DNA of 64,000 bases from Hydrangea macrophylla (GCA_033977485.1 CM066988.1:71539169-71603168), one strand, 5' to 3'; positions 47,402-59,544 are shown, counted from the stretch's first letter. A program made the numbers and translations. The notes: generated by a model from the sequence alone, not told the origin.

Positions 47402-49299
47402 ATGGCACCTAGGCAAAAGTTAGAGCAAAAATAAGATGCGTGTTGACTTCAAAATCTGAATCTTAGCCAGTCAAAATCATGGAGAGAGTTATAGATAGTG
47501 AGGTAGAGAAAAGAAAGGAAAGAGAAAAGAAAAGGCAGAGAATAAACAAGATTGAGAATTCTTGGGCGCTTCAAAGTACATCATTAGCACATGAATTATC
47601 TCAAGGCTTTGAGTTGTTCTAAATAAAGAAAAAAAAAATAGAAATGAAAAGAGGGATTTGAAAGTATCAATTAGTCTTAAAATTTTGTGAGAGGCTCAAT
47701 GATTAAGTGGGCCTAAAATAATGCAAAGATATCTTTGAGAACAATAAGGGGTTATTTGGAAGACTGATATTGCTTTGTGACTATGATAGAGTATGATTAA
47801 AGCACGATGTATTATGAGAGTTGTAAAGATTGACTGGCTAGTGAAAAGGTGAAAAGAATCAGCCACCACAAAAAAGAAGAAGAAAAAATGCATAAAAGGG
47901 ATAAGTAGTTCATGTTCTCATCATCTTGTTCAAAAGCTACCACAATGAATCTGTTTTAGAAAATCTGCCCAAGAAAGAGCACTCATTGGACCCATATGGA
48001 AACATGGCTCGAGAAGCCCACACATTCTTGAAGCCTTATTCTTTCAGGATCTCCAGAGTCGATGAACTACGTTTTGACCTAATTCTCACTTGGGGATACG
48101 TAGGCAGCCTGTGCGGTTCGATCATAAACATCGTTGTGCCACATAATATTTCTCTTTCAAGCCTCAGCCGAACTACTATAGGACTGATGCCCATTTGGGG
48201 ATAAGTAGGCGGGCCTCTCAAGACTTTCGGTCCAAAAAGCCAAGCAATGTCTTGTCCCATAAACTAGCGGCAAACTTGCATTTGCCTAGACGCTACATCA
48301 TCAACCTTTCCATCTCATGGCATCTCTCTTTCAGGCCTTGGCCGAACTACTTTGGACCTGATTCCCATTCTGGGATAAGTAGGCGAGCCTCACCTAGTTC
48401 TCGGTCCGTAAACACCAGCAATATCGTTTGTGCCTGTAGATCCCTCATTTCAGACTAGGGGCAAACTTCGTTTGCTGAGAACCCCTTTTATCATAGAAGC
48501 AAGCCCCCAAGTCTATTTCAAACTAGGGGCAAACTTTGTTTTCCAAAAGCCCTCTATGCTAGAGGCAAATTCTCAAGTAATTGAGTTTGTTTTGAAAGGA
48601 TTAAATAAAGTGCCTTTCATTATATAAGCTAAAGCACTAGTTTGAAGCACATTTTAGATGGGCAAAGAATTCGCAAAATTAAAATAGGGGAAGTTTTCAA
48701 AGTTTAGGTTTATCAGCAAAGCATACCATTTGTAAGATGATGAATAAATGAAAGGTGAGATGATACATTATTCACGATGAAAGCACATTGATTCATAATG
48801 AATGTAGAGTTTGATTCGGCCATCTTGAGTAATTGGCTTTGTCAGGCCTGTCTTGCTTTGATGAGCCAATAAATAGTCTCAAATGTGTGGGTTTAAGATG
48901 ATGAATAAAGATTTAAAAATTCTCCATGAGCATCCCAAGAGCAATACGAGCAGAGGTTTCGAACACTATCACAACATGATTCTAAAGTGGCAATATAAGA
49001 AGAATCCAAGACTAGGGACAAAGGTGACTTTCCTTTTTTGACAGAATCGATGTGTTTCTTCTAAAGGTCTACAAATATAGAAAATCATTCTTTCCACCAG
49101 CTCCGTTCAAATTCTTTGAGTATAAAAAACTCCCCAAATTTTGAAAAATCAAATCTCTGAGTCTGCGGACTCCCGAACTTTTGTGAAATCAATTCTTTAA
49201 GTCCGAAGTGACTCTGAATATTGAAATTTGGTTCTTTAAGCACGAGGAGACTCCCGAACAAGCGTTAGTCCTCAATGGCAGCTTCCCTTCCTAAGCGTT
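47402..49299 (+). other. 3' untranslated region of the Tat element, left part
   Basis: It has no reading frame worth calling. Near 48068-48105 it reads ACTACGTTTTGACCTAATTC and GGGATACGTAGGCAGCC, a block that recurs in diverged form near 48172-48215, 48344-48390 and 63877-63915. Repeats of CTAGGGGCAAACTT follow. From about 49150, GAGTC/GACTC-rich units begin, which continue beyond the nested insertions at 61644. Confidence 0.65.
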
Positions 49300-49903
49300 T
49301 GTCACTCCCCGACGTAGCATAATATAGGAAAGCATTTAATTTTCTTTATGGACTCGTAGGTTATGACAAGTGATTATGACCAATTGTCCCTACAACAAAT
49401 ATCTTAAACAGCAATTCTAAAGCAAAGGATATTAATAATCATAAGCTCCAAAGTTTAAACTTACTAAACTATTACATCAGTTATAAACTTAGGCACAAAC
49501 CGCCTTATTCAAATCTATCATAATTTCTATTACAACTCCAAATTAAAAGACATAGGAAGTATAAAAACAGCCTCCTGGGAAGTCTCCTGCCTCTAACTAG
49601 CATAGTCAAAGTACCCTAGCTGCATCTGACCTAGAAAACCTAAACAAAGAGTCCAGGACGCATCAACGCCGTCAGCTTATGCAAGCTGGTGAGCAAAATA
49701 AACGTGTGCTCGCAATGTATATATAAGCATATAAGACAACGGTGCAATTAAACTGATAAAACAACAATTTCAAGGTTCCAACTTCAACATAAGTCACAGG
49801 GGATAATAATAAACAATAAATATGTGATCGTGCATGAACCATGTGACATCTCATCTTTCTGACTCTTTTCTCTCGACAACCTGATTCAACTACCCCAATA
49901 CCT

Positions 49904-50400
49904 TAGATAGCAGGAATAATATCCGCTCGATACCTAGGTCGTACACAACCAACCATCGCTTCAGATACCAGGAATAATATCCGCTCGATATCCGAAACGA
50001 GCGCCTTAGATACCAGGAAAAATATTCGCCCGATATCAAAGTCGTACACTACGCTACCGCCGTAGATACCAGGAATAATATCCGCTCGATATCTGGGTCG
50101 ATCACAACCAACCATCGTTTCGGATACCAGGAATAATATCCGCTCGACATCTGAAACGAGCGCCTTAGATACTAGGAATAATATCCACTCGATATCTAAG
50201 TCATACACTACGTTATCGCCGTAGATACCAGGAATAATATCCGCTCGATATCTGGGTCGATCACAACCCACCATCGCTTTGGATACCATGAATAATATCC
50301 GCTCTATATTCGAAACGAGCGCCATAGATACCAGGAATAATATCTGCTCGATATCTAAGTCGTACACACTGTCGCCTCTATTACCAGGAATAATATCCGC
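49904..50400. repeat. Higher-order tandem array in LTR C
   Basis: Units containing AGATACCAGGAATAATATCC and GCTCGATATC recur nine to ten times. Unit lengths alternate about 58, 46 and 56 bp. Endings are (i) CACAACCAACCATCG, (ii) GAAACGAGCGCC and (iii) GTACACTACG. The triplet therefore repeats with a period of about 160 bp (49904, 50065, 50223). An open frame on the minus strand across it merely translates the repeat. Confidence 0.88.
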
Positions 50401-50708
50401 TCAGTATTGGAACCGCACACCAGATCGCCACTCTTTACTCTTTTCACGCATTCTCACACACATGCATGTTGACTCAACCTCGACCCTAATATGTATGTCA
50501 ATATTCACAATTCATGACATCAGTTATTAATCTCGAAGTTGTATAATCGTATGAACATGAATCTCAGGCTTAATTGTTCTTATAAATCCGTTTCTTAAAC
50601 ATAAGCTTTTAAAATAATGTATCTGTCAAACAGTTCCTTAAAAATTTCCAAAACCTTTTCAAACAGTCCCTTATACAAAAATACATAAATTGCCAAAAAA
50701 ATGCATCA

Positions 50709-50945
50709 TCGCGCGAGCAGGCCGCACGCGCGATCTTGCCTTTTTTCCCATGAAAACTGTTAAAAATTCCTTATTGTCCAAATTTGCACAGGTCGCGCGA
50801 GCGAGGGTCGCGCGAGGTGGCGCGCACGCGATCTTGCCTTTTTCCTTAAATCTGTTAAAAAATAGCTTTCTGCCCAAAAATACACAGCTTGTGCGAGCGG
50901 GCCGCGGGAGCGAGGGGTTGCGCGAGAGGGCCGCACGCGCGAGTT
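50709..50945. repeat. GCGC-rich repeats in LTR C
   Basis: Three blocks of about 40 bp, dense in GCGCGAGC and GCACGCGCGA, lie at about 50709-50735, 50791-50832 and 50889-50945. They are separated by an AT-rich segment containing GTTAAAAA. They differ sharply in base composition from the rest of the LTR. Confidence 0.75.
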
Positions 50946-52650
50946 ATCACAGTTTCATCATCTTCCTCGTTTTTCCCTTGTTTTTGATTTTTAAACTGAA
51001 GTTATACCCATTTTCAAATTCTGTTCTAAACAATGCATGTAATATATGGATCTCTTCAGTTTTTCGCGTAGATTAAGAATACGCGATCAATTTAAACAAA
51101 TTACGATTGAATCTCTCGATTTTCGCGATTTAAGTTACAGTGACAAAACTTTAAATCATCAATACGTCGCCATACTGATAAATTAAGCCAGAGGATTGGA
51201 ACCGTAGCTTATTGGGACTGAGATCTTCCATAATCAATTCACGGAATTGATTTTGGTTGAGTTTTGTAAAACTCCTATTCAAAGCTTTCATGGTGTTCTT
51301 CACCTATATACATTTATACACACCTATATATACTGAAATATAAATATATAAACATGGCGAGTGAGTTTATAATACTCACAGAGGTGTTTGAACTACAAAT
51401 CAGTGTGCCGATAATTCTGCCAAAAATTTCGTCGTTTGAGAATTTCTCCGTCTTCTCTCTTGATTTTGAGATAGCAATATATATATATAACTGTGTGTAT
51501 GTATATAATATATAATCTGTCACATCTGTGTGTGTGTGTGTGTGTTGATCTTGAGAGAGTAGAGAGAATTGAGAGAGTTACAGAGAGTTTGTGAAGGAGA
51601 GAATGAGAGACGGTGAGAGATTGAGAGTTATGAGAGAATGAGGGATACGCACAAAATATCTACACAGGGAAATTTTGGGCTGCAAGAAAGCCACGGGAAT
51701 CGCACGGTGTGGTTGAGTTCGCGTGCTCCCACACTCACGTCGCGGTATAAACACAGATTAATAGTAAAAACTGGCATTAACTGGTTGGAATAAAAAATAC
51801 AAAAATCATATTAGTGTAGGAATTAAATTCCCAGTTTATACCAAAATATAGATATTATTTTTAAAACCACAGAAAGTATTTCCTATATTTAAAAAAATTA
51901 CGGTTTGACCACAGATAATTATAATAAAAGGAAATTAAAACGAATTAATAATTTATTAATGGAAAAGAAATTCAGGGTGTTACTGACACGATAATTTTTT
52001 TTTCTGTGTGCGCTTGTGTGCTATACCCAAGTGTAGGTAATCGTGCAAGTAGTAATCTGGTAAAGTCCAGGTCGATCCCACAGGGAAGATGTTAAACTAA
52101 ATACCTAGATTAATCTCTAACAAGAAAATAAAAATCAATATTTAAAAGGGTGCAGAACACAAAGTTCCACGGTTTATCAATCTACTAAAGATAAAGCAAT
52201 AAAACTAAATTAAACTAATGACTAACTAATTAATTAAAGCGATATTTTAAAATGTGTTTTTCTTACTATAAAGGAAATGTTGGGATTACACAAATCCACC
52301 GCAGCCTAGCCATCTACCATGCAATTACGTTAAAACTCAATGGAGCACATCTTCTACAGTATTCCGTATTTCTCTTAGGATAAAGAATCCATAGCCCTTT
52401 CATGACCGGGACTATGTCATCTTAAGTTTGAAACACATGAAAGCGGTTTAAAACAATAGTTAAGACTCGCACCTACAATGGTGTTAGCATTGAGGGTGGT
52501 TTACAAAATGTATTGAAGAAAAATGCCTCAAGGCTTTAAGTTTAAAGAATGTTTCGACAAACTGAGCGTTTGGGGATAGTTTGATAACAAATCTGTAAAG
52601 CAGAAAGTCAAGGAATACTGCATAGAATGTTCTTAAGAATCAGAGAGTTC

Positions 52651-52768
52651 GATCGATCGACGCGCTTTCGATCGATCGAACATCTTCATCTCTCGATCAA
52701 TCGAAATGTCTTCGATCGATCGACAAGGTCCCTGGTCTGATCAATCGAAATAACTTCGATTGATCAAA
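52651..52768. repeat. TCGATCGA array, leader side of the Athila 3' LTR
   Basis: Words of the type TTCGATCGATCGA or TCGATCAATCGA occur six times in about 120 bp, including CTTTCGATCGATCGAAC near 52667. It lies downstream of the TATA box in element orientation. The equivalent in the 5' LTR is at 60655-60775. Confidence 0.88.
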
Positions 52769-53193
52769 CATAGGAATTATTCTGCTGCATGGCAGAGGCT
52801 TAAGATCACGGTTTCATCGTGTTCTCCCAACCTGGGGACTACTCAGACGTAGTCTGGAGTATCACAGAGTCGTGTTTAATATAAAGATCCATTAAAGTCT
52901 TGTTTGGTTGTATTTTAAACATGAAAAATATGAAAACTAATGGTGTAAACTTATCTAACATGCAAAACTACTAGTTTAACAGATTGAACTATAATAAACT
53001 ACGAGCAGAATATAAGTAAAGCACTACAAAGTAACCTGGAAAGATGAACTTGTATTAAACTACGAGAAATCAAGCCAAACAATACCAATCTTTGATAAAA
53101 CCTACAAAAACAAGAAGAAACTCTCTTCTCCCTATATGAAAATGATAAAAATTAAGTAAAAGTAGGCGTCCTCAAAGACGTATATAATACGAC

Positions 53194-53201
53194 TATATAT
53201 A
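53194..53201 (-). promoter_or_regulatory. Predicted TATA box of the Athila 3' LTR
   Basis: The minus strand reads TTGTATATATAGTCG. It lies between the two TCGATCGA arrays, about 430 bp from the LTR start. The same site is at 61195-61202 in the 5' LTR. Confidence 0.55.
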
Positions 53202-53272
53202 CAATAACCTAATGCTAGGGTTAAAACTCCGTTTCGGCTGCGTGCGCGCTATTTCTGATAAAAGCCATGTTT

Positions 53273-53378
53273 GATCGCTCGAACACCTCTCGATCGATTG
53301 AACATCTGGGATCTTCGAGCCCTTGAGATGAATTCGATCGATCGAAACCTCGATCACTCGAGACTTCCTCGATTGCTT
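53273..53378. repeat. TCGATCGA array, promoter side of the Athila 3' LTR
   Basis: It includes CTCGATCGATTGAAC, TTCGATCGATCGAAACC, CTCGATCACTCGAG and CTCGATTGCTTGAA. Several words in this copy have decayed by C-to-T or G-to-A changes relative to 61271-61385. Confidence 0.85.
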
Positions 53379-53634
53379 GAAACCTCCTTTTTATGATTGA
53401 GTTGTCTTCATTAAAACCAAGCACTTCCTTTTATCATGCTCATCCAATTCTTCACACAGCAATAGTAATCTGCATAAATAACCACTAAAACAATACCACT
53501 TATCATAGTTTAATCAAATTATGTACAAAATGGTATTGCAATTCAAATTACAGATAAACAAAGGAATTGTAGACTAATTTAGTGTATTTTCTTCTTTTAG
53601 CGCGACTGTATTTTACAAATACCCCCGCTTGTCA

Positions 53635-55801
53635 CAACCCCCAACTAGCGATTTGCTAGTCCCTAGCAATAAAGCGAAAATAAAACAAGCTAACTATTAC
53701 TACAACGACTAAAATAAAATTAATTAAACTCAGATAGACTAAACTAAAATAACACGAAAGAAACTATCTAACTCACTTTCGCAGGAATCGCGGTTGCATT
53801 TAGCAAATGCAACAAGCCGTTAAACCCCTAGGTTCCCCCTAGTGGACGAGTGTTGTCTCGTGAGGGTTTGCAGTGAATGTACCCACAAAATTCTCTGATT
53901 TTAAGATCAAAAAGATATAGAATAACTTGTAAACACTCTCTTCTATTCAACTATTAATTCAGCTCTACAAAACATATCATCCTCATTCAAACCATGAAAG
54001 AAATACACATGCTAATCATATTACCAAGATAAAAATAACATATGCATCACATCCATGTATCCGTGCGTGTGTTAAATTAACAACTATACATCAAACTTTA
54101 TTTGGAGTTGTTTAGACTATCAAACTCTCAGAACTTATAGTTTCAACTCAATTCTCACATGGTTTTACACTCAAGAATGAACATCTCACAGAAACTTGGT
54201 TAATAATGATCGCACATGGTATGAAAGCTTTGATAGGAGTGATTTTTTGGATACTAATGCTTCCATACTCGACTCTATAGAAGACGAACATTTAGGGTGC
54301 ACAGTCTCAAGAAAGGAATACTACTTACTAGAGGAGCGAAATACCATAGATAACTCAAATTACACGTTCGTGTTTAAACTAAGTTGTTAAAAATCATTAA
54401 GGCTTTGACTTTTCGGTATAATTTTATATAGTAGGGTAGAAATACAAGGGTAAGAAATCGCACATCTTTAGCATGTGATTGAGTTTAGTAATTTCTTCTT
54501 CACTTCATTCCGACCATCCTCTATTCTCATAGATTTTTTTTTAACCTGGACTCCTTCTTCTTTCCTTTTCTCTTTTATGCAGCCCCTCCCATAACTACTC
54601 CCTCCTCATAACATACTTCAATAATTTAATCTCATTGGATGTGCAATGGGGTGTATTGAGGTCAAAGTATAAGATTAGGGATTTAGAATTTCATCATAGA
54701 TTTGGCAGTATTTACTAGGTGTGGGGTTGAGAACAATGCATATTCTGGAATGTTGATACAGGTATATGAAAAGGTAAGGAGCAAATAACGATGGCTTAAA
54801 TCATTTTCTCAACTTCTTAATTTTTAACACTTAAGTGTTCATTGAGTTTGGTTGGTAAATCCTGAACGTTCTCCTCTACTAAGCAGCCAAAATGAAGAAT
54901 TAGAGACTATTTAATGAATTCAATACGCTTGTTCAATAAAAACAATTCGAATAATGTGATAATTCCCTCAAAATTGAAGATTGGATTCAAAAGCTCACTA
55001 AGGGTAACTAGTTTCCACTACTTTATTCCTTAGAGTACAAAAGTCGTATTAACTCTTATTTTAAGTTTTATGCACAGCTATTAACATGTGCAAATGGATT
55101 TTGGATACAAGAATGGTCATCATATGCATTCATCCTAGAGAAACTAGAAAAATGCATGAACTTAATTCATAAAAAGGATGAGAATAAAATGGTTGTGTCA
55201 TTGCTTGATAACAGCTAAATAGGAGTGAATATTCAGAGTTATTCTACCAATTTAATTTTTAAAACTTGCTTAATAGTTTGGAATTTTTTTTACCTTTAAC
55301 ATTTTCAAATTTTTTTTTTTTCAAACTTCTAATCGAGATTGTATGACATGTGCAATAAAGTGATCCAGATTGCTAAGTATAAATATGCACAGGTGATTAT
55401 CTATCTACATCCCACCCCAACTGAAAATTGCAATGTCCTCAGAAGTTGATTTTCAAAAATAGATAGAGAGATATCACCTGATAAAACATCGTAATAACCG
55501 CAAGTGTAACAATCTGTACAGAAAGCATACAAACTCCAAGCATCAAAGATCAAATAAGATATGAAAGATAGAGCATGGGATCGATACATAAAATAGAACT
55601 AATCACCGGAAAGAAAATAGAGTGAAATAACATAATAGTGATAAGATAATCCATAAAAAAAAAAACTAAAGGCCAAACTACCTAAACCAACCAACAATAA
55701 ACAAAATATCCAAAAGTCCAACATATCCAACAAACCAAGCAGTCCAAAATATCCAAAACCACCACAAGACAACTACTAGAAAGGAGAGAAAAATAAAAGG
55801 G
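53635..55801 (-). other. Noncoding 3' region of the Athila element
   Basis: AT-rich DNA lies between the extra ORF and the 3' LTR, with a polypurine-like tract at its end. No coding content or defined element ends were seen. Long untranslated stretches here are usual for Athila. Confidence 0.5.
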
Positions 55802-57320
55802 CTAGACATCATCGGCGACGTCAGATAATATCTCAATCAGCACATCTGGAGCATCCCCATCTCTACCCTCAGCAACAGTAGTAGCTGTCGTCGGGTCACT
55901 CACAATCGTGGCAGCTGGTGTAGATAATGATGTGTCAGCCGCGACTGGTGGTGGTGGAATTGGTGTCTCAATAGCAGGCGGTGTCGCCGATGTGGATGGA
56001 GCTGCATGAACAACCTGTGGGGGTACAGAAGGAGGAGGATCAACAGTAGATGGTGCTGCCGATGTAGATGGAGCAGAACGATGAACCTGGGGAGCTGAGG
56101 ATGTAGGACCAGTAGTGGGTGGTGGAGGTGTATGTAGAGACTGGTCGACCCCCATCTAAATCAGTATAGCCTCAAGAAGAGTCGTCATGCAATCCATCTT
56201 GCCCTCGAGTCTTATCTGGGCCTCTCTCTCTCCTCTAATAGTAACTCATGAACAGTAGGGAGAGGCACAGATGAAGAAGACTCTCCCTGGGCGGGAGCCT
56301 GAGAGCGCTGTCTCAGCTCGAACTGTGCAACCTCAATACGAGGATCAACCTTCTCAGAATCTAGCTCCTCAACCTCTGTGGGTGTCTTAGAAGCTGCACC
56401 CTTTGTATCGGTGCCACCTCTCCTCTTCCTCTTCACCCCTACTTTAGCTTTACCTTTCAGCTTCCTCTTCTTCTGCGCATCCGAGCGGCATGCTACTGTC
56501 TCTCCAAATTGACTCGAGGCCTGAGAAATCATGTCAGTGGCCAATGGTATCAATCCAGCATGCTCAATCACCCTATGGATGGGCCAAGCGCCCTTCAGAT
56601 GGCGCTTGACGGCAATGTACTGTGTAGGCTGGACAAAAAGTTGATATATAGTCGAGGAAGATAGACACTCCGCCCCGTACCTATGGCATACAGAACCTGA
56701 GCATACTATGGCGCCACCTTTTCCTGGTAAGATGTCATCAATATACAATTGGCGAACGCCAGGTGGAGAAGGTGGTACTCCTCGGTCAGAAATCGGTCCA
56801 CAATCAGGGAGATGCCATTCCAGATCTGAATCGCACCGCCGGTGATCTCTTGAATGATGACAGATGGCAGAGACTCGTGTGTACCAGGTATGTGTGGGTA
56901 ATAGTGGTCAGGCATCTCTGGTACACCCAAAGTTGTGGCCACAGTAGCCGGGCTAAAAATAGTCTCACGACCCCGAAAGAATGATCTGTAAGTGAACGGA
57001 GCCGCAGAATCCTTAATCATACTCGCACACGCCTCTCGTACCCATGCAATGTTGATTCGCTTAGATTGCGTTAACATTGTGAACCAACTAGGCATGGCTC
57101 GGAGACGTGTGAGAAACCACGGGGCGGACAGCCAAACTGCCTCGAGGGGCCGCTCTATCATCACCTTCCTGGACTGAAAGTATCTGGTAAACCATACATG
57201 CTCCTCCTCATTTCTGAGCCAGTGATCTGGTATAGGGTCAGGTATAGTGAGATCAAACAGCTTAGACTTGTGGTACCCTGTGATAGGGTTCATTATAAAG
57301 CCCTGAAATGGAAGAAACAA
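55802..57320 (-). pseudogene. Athila extra ORF (third ORF, function unproven), frameshifted
   Basis: It reads from 57320 (MFLPFQGFIMNPITGYHK) through 204 codons with a conserved-looking core: HVWFTRYFQSRKVMIERPL, WVREACASMIKDSA, TVATTLGVPEMPDHYYPH. It then shifts frame near 56710-56740, continues through a basic segment (KKRKLKGKAKVGVKRKRR, nuclear-localisation-like), and ends with a Pro/Thr/Ser-rich tail (56155-55802). Athila elements carry such an ORF after integrase. It is sometimes called env-like, but I see no signal peptide or fusion segment here. The Pro-rich tail is in the frame of 55802-56155 and may be part of the same protein. Confidence 0.6.
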
Positions 57321-57373
57321 ACAGAAGATACATTAAAACAGGGAAAATAGAAAATAAGCTAAAACTATTGCAC

Positions 57374-57451
57374 TTCGATCGATCGAAGAATGTTCAATCG
57401 ATTGAGAAGATACCAGGTTCGATCGCTCGAGCCGATTTCGATCGATCGAAC
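57374..57451. repeat. Internal TCGATCGA array, downstream cluster
   Basis: CTTCGATCGATCGAAG, TTCAATCGATTGAG, TTCGATCGCTCGAG and TTTCGATCGATCGAAC lie within 78 bp, directly before the start of the extra ORF in element orientation. Confidence 0.88.
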
Positions 57452-57686
57452 ACAGTGAAATGGCATCGACGAGGAAAAAGAACGGATCGAGGCCGCAAAC
57501 ACAAAATAACAAGAAAAACTAAGACAAAGGGGTATAAGATCCAATGGGGGCACCCCCAAAAGAATTCGAAATGAAAAGAAAAAACGAGGGGGTTCTCGGG
57601 GCCTAGCTTCGAGATACGCGCAGAGGAGAGGATGATGGCGATGCAAATGATGATCAGGGGGACCGAGCGCTCCTCAATTTATGTGG

Positions 57687-57697
57687 TTATATAAAGG
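57687..57697 (-). promoter_or_regulatory. Predicted internal TATA box of the Athila element
   Basis: The minus strand reads CCCCTTTATATAACC. It lies between two TCGATCGA clusters (57729-57910 upstream, 57374-57451 downstream), about 370 bp upstream of the extra ORF. The motif also reads TATATAAAGG on the plus strand, so direction is inferred from the ORF. Confidence 0.45.
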
Positions 57698-57728
57698 GGT
57701 TCCAAAATTGCGCAAGCCTCCTCTGTCT

Positions 57729-57910
57729 TCGATCGCTCGAGCGTTAGGGAGATAAAGAGAGACTGAGCAGGTGTATGAAAGACGCTTCGTTTAAATACAA
57801 GTCTTGATCGCTCGAGAAAGTTTGATCGATCGAAACCTCGATCGATTGAGACCTGTGGAAGCGCTCGAGGATACTACAATGTCGATCGATCGAAATGGGT
57901 TCGATCGATC
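57729..57910. repeat. Internal TCGATCGA array, upstream cluster
   Basis: It contains TTCGATCGCTCGAG, TTGATCGCTCGAG, TTTGATCGATCGAAACC, TCGATCGATTGAG, GTCGATCGATCGAAATGGG and TTCGATCGATCATAC. The word is the same as in the Athila LTR arrays. Confidence 0.88.
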
Positions 57911-57962
57911 ATACCCGGAAATTTTACAATATCATTGAATTAAAAGATTATACACCCCCAAC

Positions 57963-58175
57963 TAGGGGTGAAAGTTTAAACCGGCCAACCGAATCGACCG
58001 ACCGAACCGAGCGATTCGGTCGGTTTTCCCAAAAACCCTGCAAGCTACAAACCGAACCGAACCGACTAAAACCGACCAAAACCGACCGAACCCGACCGAA
58101 ACCGACCATTCGGTCGGTTTTTTAAATGACCAAAACCGACCAAAACCGAACCGAACCGACCGAATTTTACCCCTA
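57963..58175. mobile_element. hAT-type MITE inside Athila, 213 bp, TSD CCCCCAAC
   Basis: CCCCCAAC flanks both ends (57955-57962 and 58176-58183). The ends are TAGGGGTGAAAG and, reverse complemented, TAGGGGTAAAAT. The interior is dominated by ACCGACC/ACCGAACCGA words and one inverted CGGTCGGTTTT block. It is related in style to the MITE at 31499-31692. Confidence 0.9.
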
Positions 58176-58463
58176 CCCCCAACTAACCAACATTAGTCTG
58201 GACATACAAGAAAATGATAAAAAAAGTTCAATGACAGGGCATGTAAGCCAAAAAGTCATCATCAAAATAGAAAATTGCAAATATTTTATAGATAAAACAT
58301 TATAATAGCATCCATTTACAACATTATTGCCCCCAACATGGTATTTAAAACCTTATTGATAATGAAAAACTAAAAGAAACTAAAACGAATAAAACTTTGT
58401 CTAGGAATACACTTCACTTGCTGAAAGAAAGATGAAATGACAGAATACAATTGAAGTGAAACA

Positions 58464-59416
58464 CTACTCTTCAAGTATGAAGATTTCTTCTTCCACAACT
58501 TCTTCTTTTGCAGCCACATCTTTGAGACTGGATTCCAAACCTGATGATTCCCTTTCCCAAAACAGTCGGAACGCAGCTAGGACATCATCGAGCAAATCGG
58601 AACTCTCTAAAGAATTGATTTCACAAGCAATAGGTGATCTGGATGGAGACAAAGATAACGGAGAGTAATTTCTCATTGGACATTCCTCTTGCGGCAGAGT
58701 ACCCTGGGACCATATGTATGGTCCAAATCCATGAAAGAGTTGATGTGGAAGGAACAACGGTGGAAACGTTGGATTCATAGTGAAATTCCTAACAAAGGAA
58801 AACAAAAACAAAACGAAGAAGTAAATTAAATAGAACACAAGAAAGAACTAACAGGAAGAATTAAACAATGAAAAACGAAAAGAGAAAGGAATGCGACCAA
58901 GAATTAACCTCACTATTGGCATGATAGACCCATGTGCACCAGCAAGTAGAGGGCAGTGAAGCCGGAACAACACATAATGGATGTGCACATAAATATAAGG
59001 AACCGATTCGATGACAAGGAAGTCATCAACATACGTGAATACAGCATTATGGCATTTCGGCACCACATCCTGTAAATCTTCTTCTTCCCATGGTTCCCAC
59101 ATTGAGTTATTCTCCCATTGTTCCAACAATGCATCATCCACTTCCCCAACAAAGTACCTTCAGGTTCTCCTTCCTCTTCAGGAAATTCCATGTGCTCAAA
59201 GGGATTGATATGGAGGAGAGCAAGATTAAAAGGGATGTACCCATGGGTCAGGTCCACGATATCATCTGCCCCTGGTCCTTGATAAGGAGAAAAACAAAAT
59301 GCTATCTCGTCGACAGTCCAAGGGGGGTTAGGATATTCTGAATCAGCCCATGACCCTATGGAATGAACATCGTCGTCCCTCATTTTTTTTAATATCCTGC
59401 AAGGGAGAGACAGCAA
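58464..59416 (-). CDS. Unassigned Athila-associated ORFs, frameshifted
   Basis: Three overlapping or adjacent frames (59416-58913, 59141-58848, 58838-58464) look like one broken acidic protein. It reads DSEYPNPPWTVDEIAFCFSP and INPFEHMEFPEEEGEPEG, then after a frame change MDDALLEQWENNSMWEPWEE and YVDDFLVIESVPYIYVHIHY. A last part is rich in Ser and Glu. I do not recognise a domain. Location between integrase and the extra ORF of Athila suggests element origin. A captured host fragment is the alternative. Confidence 0.35.
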
Positions 59417-59544
59417 GGAATATCAGATTAAGAATCGAAGTCACATTAAAAAAAAGACAAAAAAGAACAAAACAAAATGAAATGCAATAAAAGAAAGAGT
59501 ACAACAACATAATGTGAACACGCTTTGGTGTTTTAGGTGGAGGG

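Larger units (their letters stand above)
49300..51983 (-). mobile_element. Solo LTR of family C, about 2.69 kb, split at its end by Athila
   Basis: On the plus strand it runs TGTCACTCCCC to CAGGGTGTTAC and is completed by A at 61643 after the Athila insertion. On the minus strand it is TGTAACACCC to GGGGAGTGACA. The flanks are GCGTT (49295-49299) and ACGTT (61644-61648), four of five identical. Both lie in the 33-bp repeat of the Tat 3' region, which continues across the insertion. The edges and family style resemble chromovirus LTRs, but no internal region is present. Confidence 0.85.
51984..53634 (-). repeat. Athila 3' LTR, 1651 bp
   Basis: On the minus strand it runs TGACAAGCGGGGG to TATCGTGTCA. 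It is preceded in element orientation by a polypurine-like GTTGGGGGTTG (about 53635-53645). It contains two TCGATCGA arrays on either side of a TATA box at 53194-53201. Confidence 0.9.

Noticed and set aside
49903..50367. Open frame of 154 codons on the minus strand with repeated ILFLVS units
   Set aside because: It is a translation of the tandem array in LTR C; the unit lengths happen to keep the frame. There is no start context or similarity to a protein.
55802..57320. Host gene for a mobile-domain-like plant protein
   Set aside because: It lies between two LTRs of one Athila element with an intact target duplication and shares the TCGATCGA words with those LTRs, so element origin is more likely.
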